A stretch of DNA of 37,355 nucleotides from an uncultured Verrucomicrobiota bacterium (GTDB lineage: Bacteria; Verrucomicrobiota; Verrucomicrobiia; Limisphaerales; UBA9464), in NCBI GenBank assembly GCA_903858835.1, contig CAIOKD010000062.1:1-37355 (forward strand), given 5' to 3'. The position numbers were made by a program, and so were the translations under genes. Positions 7,190 through 19,800 of this stretch are shown here, piece by piece (the stretch's first letter is position 1; each line of letters opens with the position of its first letter). The notes under the pieces are model-generated. The model was not told where the DNA came from. It did no database searches and saw only the letters and a list, made by a program, of their open reading frames with translations.

Positions 7190-8341
7190 ATGAAATCCAG
7201 AAAGCTCCCCCGCAGCAAGGCGACCTCCCCGTCAAAGCCCTCCAAAGCCACGAAACGGGCCGCCCTCACTCGGGCCACCTCCTCCAAGCGGAAGCTGCAG
7301 CGTAAAAAATCAGCCTCTCGGAAAAACATATCGCCCACCCCTCCGGCTCGCCCGGTGACCGTGCGGTCGATCTCCCAAGCTCCTCGCGCGGCCAAGGGTC
7401 GCGGTGAACCCGTCGCGCAAAAGCCCGGGGTGCTCATGGTCGACGGAATCCCCGTGGTGCCAACCCCGGCCGAGCCGGTCCGCGACCTGTACGAGTCGAA
7501 GAGCGCCCTCAATCTCTACATGCGCGAGGCTGTGGAAGTGCCTCTGCTGACCGTGGCCGAGGAGAATGCCCTGGCTGCGAGGATCAAGAAGGGCGACCCG
7601 GTGGCACGTGAACACATGATCCGGGCGAACCTGCGTCTGGTGGTGAAGATCGCCAAGGATTACGACGGTCTCGGGCTTCCCCTGCTCGATCTGATCAACG
7701 AGGGGAACATGGGCCTGATGAAGGGTGTTGAACGTTTCGACCCCTCCAAGGGCGGCAAGCTCTCCACCTACAGCTCCTGGTGGATCAAGCAATCGATCAA
7801 GCGGGCCCTGGCCAACCAGTCCAAGACCATCCGCCTGCCGGTGCACCTGGTGGACAAGATTTCCCGGATGCGCCGGGTGGCCATGGAACTGCAGGAACTC
7901 TTCGGCCGCGAAGCCACGGACGAAGAGATCGCCGAGGAGATGGAGGTGCCGCTCCGGAAGGTGAGGCTGTGGCGCCGGGCGTCCCTCCGCACCAGCTCCC
8001 TCGACGAATCCCTTGGCGACGAGGATTCCAGCAAGCTGGGCGACGTGGTTCCTGATGAGTCCTGCCAGACCCCCTACGAGGACCTCGAGAGCCGAACCAC
8101 CCATCAACTGCTCCAGAACAGCCTGCACATCCTGGACTCGCGCGAGATGACCATCCTCCGGGAGCGATTCGCCCTCGACGGCGGTCAGGAGAAGACCCTC
8201 GACGAGATCGGGCAGAAGTTCGGCGTCACCCGAGAGCGCATCCGCCAACTCCAGAATATCGCGCTGGCCAAGCTTCGGAAGAAGATCGAAGCGGTCGAGG
8301 CGGTCCGGATCCCGGAGACCGCCGAGGACGGCATCCACTGA
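7190..8341 (+). CDS. RNA polymerase sigma factor, sigma-70 family (RpoD/RpoS-like, group 1 or 2)
   Basis: The protein has 383 residues. The first 90 or so form a basic Lys/Ser/Pro/Ala-rich tail without a recognisable region 1.1. Region 1.2 is at about 105-138 (NLYMREAVEVPLLT). Region 2 is at about 139-212, with DLINEGNMGLMKGVERFDP and the -10 recognition part LSTYSSWWIKQSIKRAL. Region 3 is at about 219-295, and region 4 at about 305-367 with the -35 helix GVTRERIRQLQNIALAKLRK. Regions 2 and 4 are very close to primary sigma factors, so it should read ordinary -35/-10 promoters. The short size suggests a group 2 (RpoS-like) factor, but a primary role is not excluded. It is divergent from the CarH-like gene behind phased repeats, which suggests light- or B12-controlled expression. 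An intrinsic terminator follows. Confidence 0.96.
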   Translation: MKSRKLPRSKATSPSKPSKATKRAALTRATSSKRKLQRKKSASRKNISPTPPARPVTVRSISQAPRAAKGRGEPVAQKPGVLMVDGIPVVPTPAEPVRDLYESKSALNLYMREAVEVPLLTVAEENALAARIKKGDPVAREHMIRANLRLVVKIAKDYDGLGLPLLDLINEGNMGLMKGVERFDPSKGGKLSTYSSWWIKQSIKRALANQSKTIRLPVHLVDKISRMRRVAMELQELFGREATDEEIAEEMEVPLRKVRLWRRASLRTSSLDESLGDEDSSKLGDVVPDESCQTPYEDLESRTTHQLLQNSLHILDSREMTILRERFALDGGQEKTLDEIGQKFGVTRERIRQLQNIALAKLRKKIEAVEAVRIPETAEDGIH

Positions 8342-8361
8342 TCCGCCAAAGGCTTCGAACG

Positions 8362-8406
8362 AAACCTCCCGACAGCCTCCCGCAAGGGATGCTTCGGGAG
8401 GTTTTT
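8362..8406 (+). terminator. Intrinsic terminator of the sigma factor gene
   Basis: AAACCTCCCGA (8362-8372) pairs perfectly with TCGGGAGGTTT (8394-8404), and the run of five T ends at 8406. The 21-base loop contains a further CCTCCCG copy that could pair alternatively. It lies 21 bases after the sigma factor stop, between convergent genes. On the minus strand only three T follow, so it mainly serves the plus strand. Confidence 0.85.
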
Positions 8407-8450
8407 CGTTGGGGCCCGCTCCGGCGTGGGGAGGAGGGCAACCGGGTCGA

Positions 8451-8828
8451 TCATCCCTCCAAGATGGCAACGGCCGAGGCGTAGCGGGCCGTATGGGTGA
8501 GGTTGAGGTGGAGAATTTGCGCCCCCCTGCGACGGAACAGCTCCGCTCCCGCCCCGTGGAGTTGGACTCGTGTGCTTCCGGTGTCCATTCGCACCACCTC
8601 GATGTCGAGCCAACCGATGTCTGCACCGATGCCCGTCCCAAAGGCCTTGCTCACCGCTTCCTTCGCGGCGAACCGGGCGGCGACGTGAGTAGCGGGATCT
8701 CCGTGACCGAAGCAGTAGTCGTACTCGGGAGGGAGCAGAATCCTGCGGGCGAATCGTTCGCCCAGTCGCTCGAGCGAATCTCGGACCCGCCCCACCTCCA
8801 CCAGGTCGATGCCCACCCCGAGGATCAT
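8451..8828 (-). CDS. acpS: Holo-[acyl-carrier-protein] synthase AcpS
   Basis: AcpS transfers 4'-phosphopantetheine from CoA to the serine of apo-ACP, activating it for fatty acid synthesis. The protein has 125 residues, typical for the trimeric AcpS type. The first motif [12 protein letters not shown] at about 4-15 holds the Mg-binding Asp, and the second, [17 protein letters not shown] at about 52-68, holds the Mg-binding Glu and the CoA-contacting lysine. Its ATG overlaps the pdxJ stop in a 4-base ATGA (8825-8828), so translation is probably coupled. The pdxJ-acpS pair is a common bacterial arrangement. Confidence 0.97.
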   Translation of the reverse strand: MILGVGIDLVEVGRVRDSLERLGERFARRILLPPEYDYCFGHGDPATHVAARFAAKEAVSKAFGTGIGADIGWLDIEVVRMDTGSTRVQLHGAGAELFRRRGAQILHLNLTHTARYASAVAILEG

Positions 8829-9589
8829 GACGCCGCGACGGAACGGGAAGCCCCTCCGTAACCTTCCATGACTTGGAGGATCTCCTTCACCGCGTTCTCC
8901 AGGCCGACAAACACCGCCCGGCTGATGATGGAGTGCCCGATGTTCAACTCCTCCAGGTGCGGAACCACGTGGATGAGAGGCAGATTCTCGCGGTTCAAGC
9001 CATGCCCGGCATTCACCCGGAGCCCGGCCCGATGCGCACTCTCGGCGGCCGCCACGAGGCGCTGCAGTTGCCGGTTCCTCTCCGATTTCTGGTGGAAGAC
9101 CTCGGCGTAGGCCCCGGTGTGCAACTCGATGAACTGGGCACCCACCCGGGCGGATGCCTCGACCTGCGCTGGGTCCGGGTCGACGAACAGGCTCACCTCG
9201 ATGCCGGAGCCATTCATTCGGCGGAGGGTGTCCCGCAAGGCCGCCTCTTGTCCCACGACATCCAGACCGCCCTCGGTGGAGATCTCCTCCCGCTTCTCCG
9301 GCACCAGGCAGACGATGTCGGGCCGGGTCGCAAGCGCGATCTCCACGATCTCCGGGGAATTGGCCATCTCCAGGTTGAGCCGCGTCCGGATGGCCTTCCT
9401 CAAGGCGGCGATGTCACGGTCGATGATGTGGCGACGGTCCTCCCGCAGGTGGGCGGTGATCCCGTGGGCACCGGCCTGCTCGCACAAGAGCGCTGCGGCG
9501 ATGGGATCAGGCTCACCGCGTTCCATGCCCCGGTATCGGGCCTGACGCAGGGTCGCGACGTGGTCGATGTTGACGCCAAGTTTCAGCAT
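8825..9589 (-). CDS. pdxJ: Pyridoxine 5'-phosphate synthase PdxJ
   Basis: PdxJ condenses 1-deoxy-D-xylulose 5-phosphate with 3-amino-2-oxopropyl phosphate to give pyridoxine 5'-phosphate, the last ring-closing step of the DXP-dependent B6 pathway. The start is ATG 9587-9589 ([18 protein letters not shown]), giving 254 residues. The upstream extension of this open frame is low-complexity and lies antisense-like over the end of the preceding gene. Visible motifs are [21 protein letters not shown] (catalytic His and phosphate-binding Arg), the [11 protein letters not shown] loop, the phosphate-binding RVNAGHGLN and the C-terminal [13 protein letters not shown]. It starts 7 bases after the lipoprotein stop and overlaps acpS by 4 bases, forming a three-gene operon. 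Confidence 0.98.
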   Translation of the reverse strand: MLKLGVNIDHVATLRQARYRGMERGEPDPIAAALLCEQAGAHGITAHLREDRRHIIDRDIAALRKAIRTRLNLEMANSPEIVEIALATRPDIVCLVPEKREEISTEGGLDVVGQEAALRDTLRRMNGSGIEVSLFVDPDPAQVEASARVGAQFIELHTGAYAEVFHQKSERNRQLQRLVAAAESAHRAGLRVNAGHGLNRENLPLIHVVPHLEELNIGHSIISRAVFVGLENAVKEILQVMEGYGGASRSVAAS

Positions 9590-9596
9590 GTCGGGC

Positions 9597-11126
9597 TCAG
9601 GGCTTGGCGGTGGTCTTCGGAGCGGGGGCGGCCTTCGGAGCCGCAGGAGCTTGGGTAGCGGGGGCCTCGGGCATACCCATCGGCGCGGGCGGAGCCACAC
9701 GGACACTCCGAGGCTTGCGGGGCGTGGCGGGATCCAACCAACGGCCCAAGGCGACCCATTCGAGGGCGCTCAACCCCACCGGGGCCTTGCGGCTCCAAGT
9801 GAAGGTCCCCGGACCGGACTGCCGGACCTGGGTCACCGTATTGTCCACTTTGCCAAGCCCATCGGTCAGCCAAACGTAGGCCAAACCGTCGCCTGGAGCA
9901 GGGTTGAGACCGAGGGACAGATCGCGCGCCTGCAGGTTGGCCCACCAATGCACGAAGTTCTCGGAGGTGACTTCCCAATCGTAGAGCACCAATCCGGGTT
10001 GCTGGAGCTGCTGGAGCAATTCCTTGGGAACCGGTTGCACCGAACGTTGTCGGCGGAACATGCTGAAACCCAGAAAACCTGGCTTGTGGTTCTCGGTCCC
10101 GGTGAGCATCGGCACGACACCCGGAGCGCTGCTGAGTCCGAGAATCTGCTTCTGGGCATCGTACATCACCAGACCATCCAGCTTGCCGGGTTCGGTGTTG
10201 GTGGAGTAGCGGTGCATCAAATCGGCATTGGCGGCCTGGAGGACCGGGGCCGAATCGTTCACGTGCACCACCGCATAACTCTGAAACGGGGATTCAGCCT
10301 GGGCCCAGAGGTACATCTGACCGAGTTCCTGACCCTGGAAGTACTGCTCCAAGCCGAGGAGGCCCATGACTTGGGGAGTGACACCGCGGATGGCCGTCAA
10401 CGAGACCAACGGATCATAGATCAGGTTGGTCGGATACCGCCAGTCGCGCAGGGAAAGCTCGGCCAACCCCGGTTTGCTCAAGGTCCCCGTCCAGGCCACG
10501 GACCCATTGGTGGCCACCGCCGTGGCCTGAATTCCGGGCCATAAGCCGGGTGCCTTCTGGAATTCCAGAAGCCGTGACGGATGGGAAGGAGTCGAAAGCA
10601 CGCGGGACCGGAAGGCCTTGGCCCTCGGCGAATCCGAGGGGCTCACCGCGAAGAGCCAGCCTTTTTCGGCGCTGATCCATGCGCCGGAGACGCCCGAACC
10701 CGGGGTCTTCACGACAGCCGAATAACGGTCGTTCCAGATCGGTGCCCGCTCGGCGGTGATGCGCACGGCCACGAACACCTCGCGCCCCCCGTCGCCGCGG
10801 CGCCAGACCTCGCCGGCCGATTCATGGGCCAACAGATCGGCCACCAATGGTTGGGCCTGGATCACGGCCGCATCGGCCGGAGTACCGTCCGACAACCACT
10901 CCAACGCGACCCGCGTGGCACGGGGACGAAGACGCTCGGCCAGGGCGGGCGCGTTGCTATGCGACAGGAACGTCCTCAACAGCGGGGCCCCGATCTGGCT
11001 TTTCAGACCGTCGCCCCCGGCGAAGTGCCATCGGGCCGACAACTCGGGCGCCTCCTCCTTGCACCCGGAGAGGACCGCCACCAATGCAACGGCCAACAGC
11101 CAGCGAATCGAGCGTGGGTTCGTCAT
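9597..11126 (-). CDS. Predicted outer-envelope lipoprotein of unknown function
   Basis: I do not recognise the family. From ATG 11124-11126 the protein has 509 residues. The N-terminus [22 protein letters not shown] has two arginines, a hydrophobic core and a lipobox LSGC with the lipidated cysteine at position 22. The body is a soluble periplasm-facing domain of mixed alpha/beta character, without cysteines or metal motifs. It includes [22 protein letters not shown] and [21 protein letters not shown]. The last 45 residues or so are a Pro/Ala/Lys tail that may span the cell wall or be disordered. It is the first gene of an operon with pdxJ and acpS, with a 7-base gap, but nothing in the protein suggests a B6 or lipid enzyme. 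It is divergent from the LipM/LplA-like gene. Confidence 0.82.
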   Translation of the reverse strand: MTNPRSIRWLLAVALVAVLSGCKEEAPELSARWHFAGGDGLKSQIGAPLLRTFLSHSNAPALAERLRPRATRVALEWLSDGTPADAAVIQAQPLVADLLAHESAGEVWRRGDGGREVFVAVRITAERAPIWNDRYSAVVKTPGSGVSGAWISAEKGWLFAVSPSDSPRAKAFRSRVLSTPSHPSRLLEFQKAPGLWPGIQATAVATNGSVAWTGTLSKPGLAELSLRDWRYPTNLIYDPLVSLTAIRGVTPQVMGLLGLEQYFQGQELGQMYLWAQAESPFQSYAVVHVNDSAPVLQAANADLMHRYSTNTEPGKLDGLVMYDAQKQILGLSSAPGVVPMLTGTENHKPGFLGFSMFRRQRSVQPVPKELLQQLQQPGLVLYDWEVTSENFVHWWANLQARDLSLGLNPAPGDGLAYVWLTDGLGKVDNTVTQVRQSGPGTFTWSRKAPVGLSALEWVALGRWLDPATPRKPRSVRVAPPAPMGMPEAPATQAPAAPKAAPAPKTTAKP

Positions 11127-11211
11127 CAGAACGGTTTGGTTGCCAGAGAAAGCCGCCCGAGGCAATCCGCCTTTGCGCCATCCTCACCCAGGGATCACCT
11201 TTGGCACCGAC

Positions 11212-11898
11212 ATGAGCGACGAATGGTTCTGGATGGACGCATCGACCGGAGACGCTCCCGGCAACATGGCCTGGGACGAGGCGCTCCTAGAGGCATCCGC
11301 GGATCTCGGTCGACCGATCCTCCGGAGCTATGCCTGGGCGACCCCGGCGGCGACCTTCGGATACTTCCAACGGTACGCCGACATCGCCGCTTGGACACCG
11401 TTGCGCCCGCTCATCCGCCGGCCGACCGGAGGCGGCCTGGTCCCCCACGAGGCCGACTGGACTTATGCGGTGATCATCCCACCCCGGCATCCATGGTATT
11501 CGATGCCGGCGGTCGAGAGCTACCGACGCGCCCACTCCTGGCTGCAGCGGGCCTTCGCCCATGGCGGCCTCGAAACCCGGCTGGCTCCCTGCTGTGATCC
11601 GGCCGGGCCCGGACAATGCTTCGTGGGTGCCGAGCGTGAGGACCTGCTGCTGCAGGGCCGCAAGATCGCCGGTGCCGCACAACGGCGGAACAAGTGGGGA
11701 CTGCTCATCCAGGGGAGCATCCAACCCATCCCGCCGGGCCTCGCGAGGATCGATTGGCACCAGGCCATGCTCCGGGTCGCCGAGAACGACTGGGGAGTCC
11801 GCTGGATCCCTTGGCCCGGCACCGCCGAGGCCCTGCTCCGACGCGTCGAGGAACTCCGGCTACGCTACGCCTCCAAGGAATACATCGAACGGCGTTGA
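11212..11898 (+). CDS. Lipoyl/octanoyl transferase of the LipM/LplA (BPL_LplA_LipB) family
   Basis: The family attaches lipoate to proteins, or transfers octanoate from octanoyl-ACP to lipoyl domains. The chosen ATG 11212 gives 228 residues, covering the catalytic domain only; the open frame extends upstream but over the divergent lipoprotein start. The ligand-binding motif RRPTGGGLVPHEADWTYAV is at about 69-87. The conserved lysine is K151 in LQGRKIAGAAQRR. C136 in GQCFVGAEREDLL aligns with the place where LipM-type octanoyltransferases carry their catalytic cysteine, so a LipM-like transferase is more likely than an ATP-dependent ligase. The C-terminal accessory domain of LplA ligases is absent, which fits. 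Final substrate specificity is not settled by sequence. Confidence 0.88.
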   Translation: MSDEWFWMDASTGDAPGNMAWDEALLEASADLGRPILRSYAWATPAATFGYFQRYADIAAWTPLRPLIRRPTGGGLVPHEADWTYAVIIPPRHPWYSMPAVESYRRAHSWLQRAFAHGGLETRLAPCCDPAGPGQCFVGAEREDLLLQGRKIAGAAQRRNKWGLLIQGSIQPIPPGLARIDWHQAMLRVAENDWGVRWIPWPGTAEALLRRVEELRLRYASKEYIERR

Positions 11899-11952
11899 GG
11901 GAGACTCCCGCCGTCGCCTCGAGCCCGGGGTCCGACGCCCACCGGCACGGAT

Positions 11953-12714
11953 TCACGCCTCCTCCCGGCGGCTTTGACGAAACCGGGTGGGTGTCATGCC
12001 CGTGGCGGCGCGGAAGGCCCGGGTGAAGGCGCTGTGATCATAGAAGCCGCAGGCGTGGGCGATCTCGGCCACCGGCTTGCCGGTTTCCTCCAGCAGGCGT
12101 GAGGCGGCCGTCAGTCGGGTATGGGCGATCCACTGGCTCGGGGTGGTCCGGAACAGTCGCTTGATGAGTCGAGCGAACCGAACCGGGGGGATGCCCGCCT
12201 TGTCGGCCAGGACCGTCGGGCTCAGTTCCTCGTCGTAGTGGGCTTCCAGGTATTCGAGGGCCGCCGCCAGGCCGGCCGGGATCCTGGCGGCACCCGCCGG
12301 CACCTGCAGATCGCGGGAGATGCCCACCAGGCCCGCAATCCTTCCGCCGTCGTCCCGGATGGCGAATTTGGTGGTGAAGCACCATCCGGTCTTGCGCCGG
12401 GGATACCAATGCAACTCGAGCTTCTCCACGATCGGCCGCCCCGTCCTCAGGACCGCTTCGTCCTGACGGGCGAAACGCGTCGCCAACTCCTCCGGATACA
12501 CGTCTCGAACCGTCTTGCCCACCAGGTCCTCGGCCCTCTGGAAACCCACCCGCTCGGCGAGAGATCGGTTCACTGCGGTGTAGCGACCCGCGGTGTCCTT
12601 CACGAAAAACGCGGTGTCGGGCACATGCTCGAAGATCTCGGCCAAGAGCTTCACTGGAAGTCGGGGCAATCCGGGCGCACCCGCGGCCCCGCCTGTGCGG
12701 ACTTTGGCGGACAT
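11953..12714 (-). CDS. AraC-family transcriptional regulator with N-terminal PAS domain
   Basis: The protein has 253 residues from ATG 12712-12714. Residues about 20-140 form a PAS domain (IFEHVPDTAFFVKDTAGRYTAVNRSLAERVGF, ending VGISRDLQ), which usually senses a small ligand or redox state. Residues about 150-250 are the double helix-turn-helix of AraC regulators. The second helix-turn-helix contains PVAEIAHACGFYDHSAFTRAFRAATGMTPTRFR. There is no receiver domain or membrane segment, so it should be cytoplasmic. The gene is divergent from the S9 peptidase with only 51 bases between starts, so the two promoters must overlap and the peptidase is the most likely target. The ligand is unknown. 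Confidence 0.93.
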   Translation of the reverse strand: MSAKVRTGGAAGAPGLPRLPVKLLAEIFEHVPDTAFFVKDTAGRYTAVNRSLAERVGFQRAEDLVGKTVRDVYPEELATRFARQDEAVLRTGRPIVEKLELHWYPRRKTGWCFTTKFAIRDDGGRIAGLVGISRDLQVPAGAARIPAGLAAALEYLEAHYDEELSPTVLADKAGIPPVRFARLIKRLFRTTPSQWIAHTRLTAASRLLEETGKPVAEIAHACGFYDHSAFTRAFRAATGMTPTRFRQSRREEA

Positions 12715-12765
12715 GTTCGGAGGGTGCTGCAAGACCCGCTCCCGGGCGATGTCAGAGTGGCAGCC

Positions 12766-15342
<2,577 letters not shown>

Positions 15343-15357
15343 TCAAGGACCAACGAT

Positions 15358-16827
15358 TCAGGCCAGGAGCGCCTGGATCGGATGGGATTCCTCGACGCCG
15401 GTCAGGCGCTGGTCGAGTCCCTGGCTCTTGAAGGTGAACCGGCGGTGATCCACCCCCATGCATTGCAGGATGGTGGCGTTCAGGTCGTTGATGTGGACCG
15501 GGTTCTCCACGACGTTGTAGCTGAAGTCGTCGGTCTCACCGTAGGAAATCCCGCCCTTGATGCCGCCACCGGCCATCCACATGCAGAAATTGCGCGGATG
15601 ATGGTCGCGACCGTAGTCGGTGCGGGTCAGGCGCCCTTGCGAATAGACCGTCCGCCCGAACTCCCCGCCCCAGATGACCAGCGTGTCCTCGAGCAGACCG
15701 CGAGCCTTGAGGTCGTGGATGAGTGCGGCGGAGGCCTGGTCGATATCCTTGCACTGGGCCCGGATCTCGGAGGGCAGGTTGCCGTGCTGGTCCCAGCCCC
15801 GGTGCAGGATCTGCACGCAGCGCACGCCGCGCTCCACCAGGCGCCGGGCCAGCAAGGTGCTGGCCGCGAAGGTGCCCGGCTTCTTCACGTCGTCGCCATA
15901 CAGGTCGGTGGTGGCCTTCGACTCGCCGGAGAAATCCACCAGGTCGGGCACGCTGCTCTGCATGCGGAAGGCCATCTCGTACTGGGCGATGCGGGTGAGC
16001 GTCTCGGGATCTCCCCAGCGCTCGTGGGTCCGGGCATTGAGCCGGTTGAGGGCATCGAGCATCCCGCGCCGATCCTCGCGGCTGACGCCCGGGGGATTGT
16101 CGATGTACAGGACCGGGTCGCCGATGGAGCGCAACGCCACGCCCGTGTAGCGGGTCGGAAGGAACCCGCTGCTCCACATGCGGGTGAAGAGGGCCTGCGC
16201 ATCGGCCTTGGAGGACCAGTTGGGCGTCAGCACCACGAAGGCCGGCAATTCGTTGTTGTCGCTGCCCAGGCCGTAGGCCAGCCAAGAACCGAGGCTGGCC
16301 TTGCCCGGGACCTCGCTGCCGGTCATCACGAAGGTGCAGGCCGGGTCGTGGTTGATGGCGTTGGTCTGGACCGACTTGATCACCGCCAATTCGTCCACGA
16401 CGCGGGCCGTGTGGGGCAGCAATTCGCTGATCCACCGGCCGCTCTGCCCGGCCTGGTGGAACTTGAACATGGTCGGGGCCACCGGGAATCGGGCCTGGCC
16501 CGAGGTCATGGTGGTGATGCGCTGACCATTGCGGACCGAATCCGGAAGGTCCTTGTCGAAATATTCCTGCAGCTTCGGCTTGTGATCCCAAAGGTCGAGC
16601 TGGGACGGGGCGCCGTTCATGTGCAGGTAGATCAGGCGCTTGGCCTTCGGCGCGAAGTGAGGGAACCCCGGCAACGGCGGATGAACGCGGGCAACGGCTT
16701 GGGCGCCGGTGGCCTTCAATCCGCCCGCGCCCAGCGCGGCCAGGGCCAGCCCCCCGAGACGGATGCCCGTGTCGCCGAAGAACTGACGCCGGGTCTGGTT
16801 CCGATGGAATTCGAAGAGAGGATTCAT
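15358..16827 (-). CDS. DUF1501 protein, Tat-exported (module 1)
   Basis: DUF1501 proteins belong to the alkaline phosphatase/sulfatase superfamily and are encoded beside PSD1 proteins in Planctomycetota and Verrucomicrobiota; their substrate is not established. The protein has 489 residues. The N-terminus has twin arginines R13-R14 ([25 protein letters not shown]), a Tat signal with FF after RRQ. Landmarks are [19 protein letters not shown] near the start, [25 protein letters not shown] in the middle, and the putative metal-site segments [15 protein letters not shown] and [12 protein letters not shown] near the C-terminus. The start lies two bases after the stop of the PSD1 gene, so the two are co-transcribed and possibly translationally coupled. 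It is convergent with the S9 peptidase gene. Confidence 0.95.
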   Translation of the reverse strand: MNPLFEFHRNQTRRQFFGDTGIRLGGLALAALGAGGLKATGAQAVARVHPPLPGFPHFAPKAKRLIYLHMNGAPSQLDLWDHKPKLQEYFDKDLPDSVRNGQRITTMTSGQARFPVAPTMFKFHQAGQSGRWISELLPHTARVVDELAVIKSVQTNAINHDPACTFVMTGSEVPGKASLGSWLAYGLGSDNNELPAFVVLTPNWSSKADAQALFTRMWSSGFLPTRYTGVALRSIGDPVLYIDNPPGVSREDRRGMLDALNRLNARTHERWGDPETLTRIAQYEMAFRMQSSVPDLVDFSGESKATTDLYGDDVKKPGTFAASTLLARRLVERGVRCVQILHRGWDQHGNLPSEIRAQCKDIDQASAALIHDLKARGLLEDTLVIWGGEFGRTVYSQGRLTRTDYGRDHHPRNFCMWMAGGGIKGGISYGETDDFSYNVVENPVHINDLNATILQCMGVDHRRFTFKSQGLDQRLTGVEESHPIQALLA

Positions 16828-16829
16828 GG

Positions 16830-19800
16830 TCAGTTGCGGGTCACGGTTTCGTCGAGGTTCAGGAGCAGGTTGGCCGTGAGGGTATAGGCGGCCAGTTCGG
16901 TCTCGGGCAGCCCTGCGGGCGGCGCCGATTCGCCGACGCGGATGGCCTTGCGGGCCGATTCCGGATCGGCCTGATACCGTTGCCGGAACCGGTCCAAGGT
17001 GGACCGGACGACCTCGAGTTCCGGCGCGGTCGGCGGCCTGGACAGGAGGGTCTTGAAGGCGAATCCGATGCGGTCGTCGGGTCGGGAACCGCCCTCAGTC
17101 ATCATGCGGCGGGCCAGCCCGCGGGCGGCCTCGAAGTGCTGCACGTCGTTGAGGAGTTGCAGCGCCTGCAGGGGCGTGTTGCTGCGCTCGCGGCGCGAAC
17201 AGAATTGCTCGCGGTTCGGCGCATCGAAGGTGGCCATGAAGGGCGGCGGCGCGGTGCGCTTGAAGAACACGTAGAGGCTGCGCCGATAGAGGGCCGCCCC
17301 CGATTCCTGCCGGTAATTGCGGGTGTTGGAACCGCTGTAGCCCACCGGCTCCCAGATGTTCGGCGGTTGGTACGGACGGACGCCCTTGCCTCCGAGCGTG
17401 CCATCCAGGAGCCCGGAGACGAACAGGGCGTTGTCGCGCAACTGTTCGGCGTCCAAGCGGAAACGGGGGCCACGGGCCAGCCAGCGATTCTCGGGATCCC
17501 GCTGCAACAGCGCGGGCGGGACGGACGCCGACTGCCGATAGGCCGCCGAGGTCACGAGCATCCGGACGAGGGCCTTCACGTCCCAGCCGGATTCCTGGAA
17601 GGTGACGGCCAACCAATCGAGCAACTCCGGATGACTGGGCGGCTCCCCCTGCGAACCGAAGTCGTCGGAGGTCTTCACCAGGCCCACTCCGAAGAACTGC
17701 TGCCACAGGCGGTTCACCGTCACCCGAGCCGTCAGCGGGTGTTCCGAGGACACCAGCCACCGGGCCAGGTCGAGACGGTTGGGTACGGGCCCGGAAGGTT
17801 TGAGGGCCGGGAAGGCGGCCGGAACGGCGCGGGTGACCTTGTCGCCCGGGGCGTCGTACTGGCCGCGCACCATCACGAAGCTCTCCCGGGGCTTGTCCAT
17901 GTCGCGCCAGATGAAGGTCTGGGGAATCTGCCCCTGGAACTGGTCGCGCTGCTGGCGCAGATCCGCGACCGCGGCGTTCAACGGATCGAGAACCGGTCGG
18001 GTCTCCGAGCACACCTTGCCCAGGTAGTGGTCGCGGAGGAGGCGGGTCTGCTCAGGGGTCCGCTGGTCGGCGGAGACCTCCTTGAGGATCTTCCGCAGGG
18101 CCTCGGGGATTTCCTTCGATTCCTTGCCCTGGTTCTGCGCGAGCCAGACCGAGAACGAACTTCGGGGATCCCGGGCGGGGTCGATGCGGCCCGTGATTCC
18201 GGCGTGGTCCCAGTGGACCCGGCCGCCATGCTGGGTGTAGGCGATCCCGGTGACGGGCTGCCCCGCCTTCAGCCCCACGGCGTCGGCATCGAACTCGAGT
18301 CGCACCCACTCGCCTGCCGCGGGCAACGGACCGGCGTGCTGGCGGCTCGGCTTGCCCTTGGCCCCCCAGTCGGTCGCATCGACATCGCCCCACACCACAC
18401 GGTGTTCCCAGTCGCCCTGGAAGAACTGGAGCATCACCAACTTGGGCAGCGAGGCCGGATCGAGACGGACCCACGCGAAGACCTTGGCCGAGGCCGGCAC
18501 CTCCAAGGACAGGCCCTCGTAGACCGTCTGGATCAGTCCGTCGCCCCGCTGCTGGAGCGAGGATTGCCCGGATTTCACGGGGCCTTCCGGGGCTTTCACC
18601 CAGACGGGCGATCCCTGCACGCGGGCCCCGGCCGGGGTGCCGTCTTCCAGCCAGATCGTCTCGATGTCCCGGGCCTGGGGCGGCGGCTGGAGCGTCGCCG
18701 GATCGGTGTAGGCGAGGCCGCGAACCCGGGTCTCAACCGCCTGTTCGGCCTCCCGGATGCGCCCGTCGAACTCCGCGAGCTTCTGGGCGTCCTTCTCGGA
18801 CTTCACCGGCACGACCGGGGGCGTGCGCAGCGCGTTGCCATCCATGGCCGGATCGGCGGCGCTGTGGAAGAACGCGTACATCGAGTAGAACTCCTTCTGG
18901 GAAATGGGATCGAACTTGTGGTCGTGGCAAACGGCGCATCCGGCCGTCAGTCCCATCCAGGCTTGGGCGGTCGTCGCGGTGCGCTCGACGGCGTAGCGGA
19001 AGATGAACTCGGCATCGATGGCCCCGCCCTCGCCCGTGGTGACGTTGTTCCGATTGAAGCCGGTGGCCACCAACTGGTCCTGCGAGGGGTTGGGCAGAAG
19101 ATCGCCGGCCAACTGCTCGATGGTGAATTGATCGAACGGCAGATTCCGATTGAAGGCGCCCACCACCCAATCGCGGTAGGGCCAGATCTGGCGCTCATTG
19201 TCGAGGTGAAGCCCGTGCGTGTCGGCATACCGCGCGACATCGAGCCAGTGGCGGCCCATCTGCTCGCCGTACTGCGGGGTGCCCATCAGGCGATCGACGC
19301 AGCGCTCGTAGGCCCCGGGACGCGCATCGGCCAGGAAGGCATCCACCTCGGCCGGCGTGGGGGGAAGGCCCCGAAGGTCCAGGCTCAGGCGGCGCAGCAC
19401 CGTGGCGCGATCGGCCTCCGCGCCCGGATTCACCCCTTCCTTCCGCCAACGTTCCGCCAGGAAGGCATCGATGGGATGGACCCCGCCCTCGGCCATCCCC
19501 GGTGACCGGACCTTTCGAGGCGCCTCGAAGGCCCAGTGCTTCTGGTAAGGGGCCCCCTGCTCGATCCATCGCCGGAGGATGCCCTTCTGCGCGGCCGTGA
19601 GTGTCTTGTGGGATTCCGGAGGCGGCATGATCGATTCCGGGTCCTGCGTCTCCAAACGGTGCCACAACTCGCTGGATTTGAGGTCACCCGGCCGGATGGC
19701 CACCCGGCCGTCCTTGTTGGGAGTGAATGCCCCCTCCGCGGTATCCAGTCGCAGTCCCGCCTTTCGCTTCTTGGCATCGAATCCGTGGCAGGAGAAACAG

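Noticed and set aside
7310-8641. 443-codon minus-strand frame opposite the sigma factor
   Set aside because: It is antisense to region 2-4 coding sequence and crosses the terminator; no start site or conserved motif.
15382-16887. 501-codon plus-strand frame opposite the DUF1501 gene
   Set aside because: It is antisense to a conserved protein and has a repetitive Val/Gly/Asp/Gln composition.
16980-19505. 841-codon open frame on the plus strand opposite the PSD1 gene
   Set aside because: It is antisense to a gene with clear DUF1549/DUF1553 domains and shows no motif of its own; its composition is that of a GC-rich shadow.
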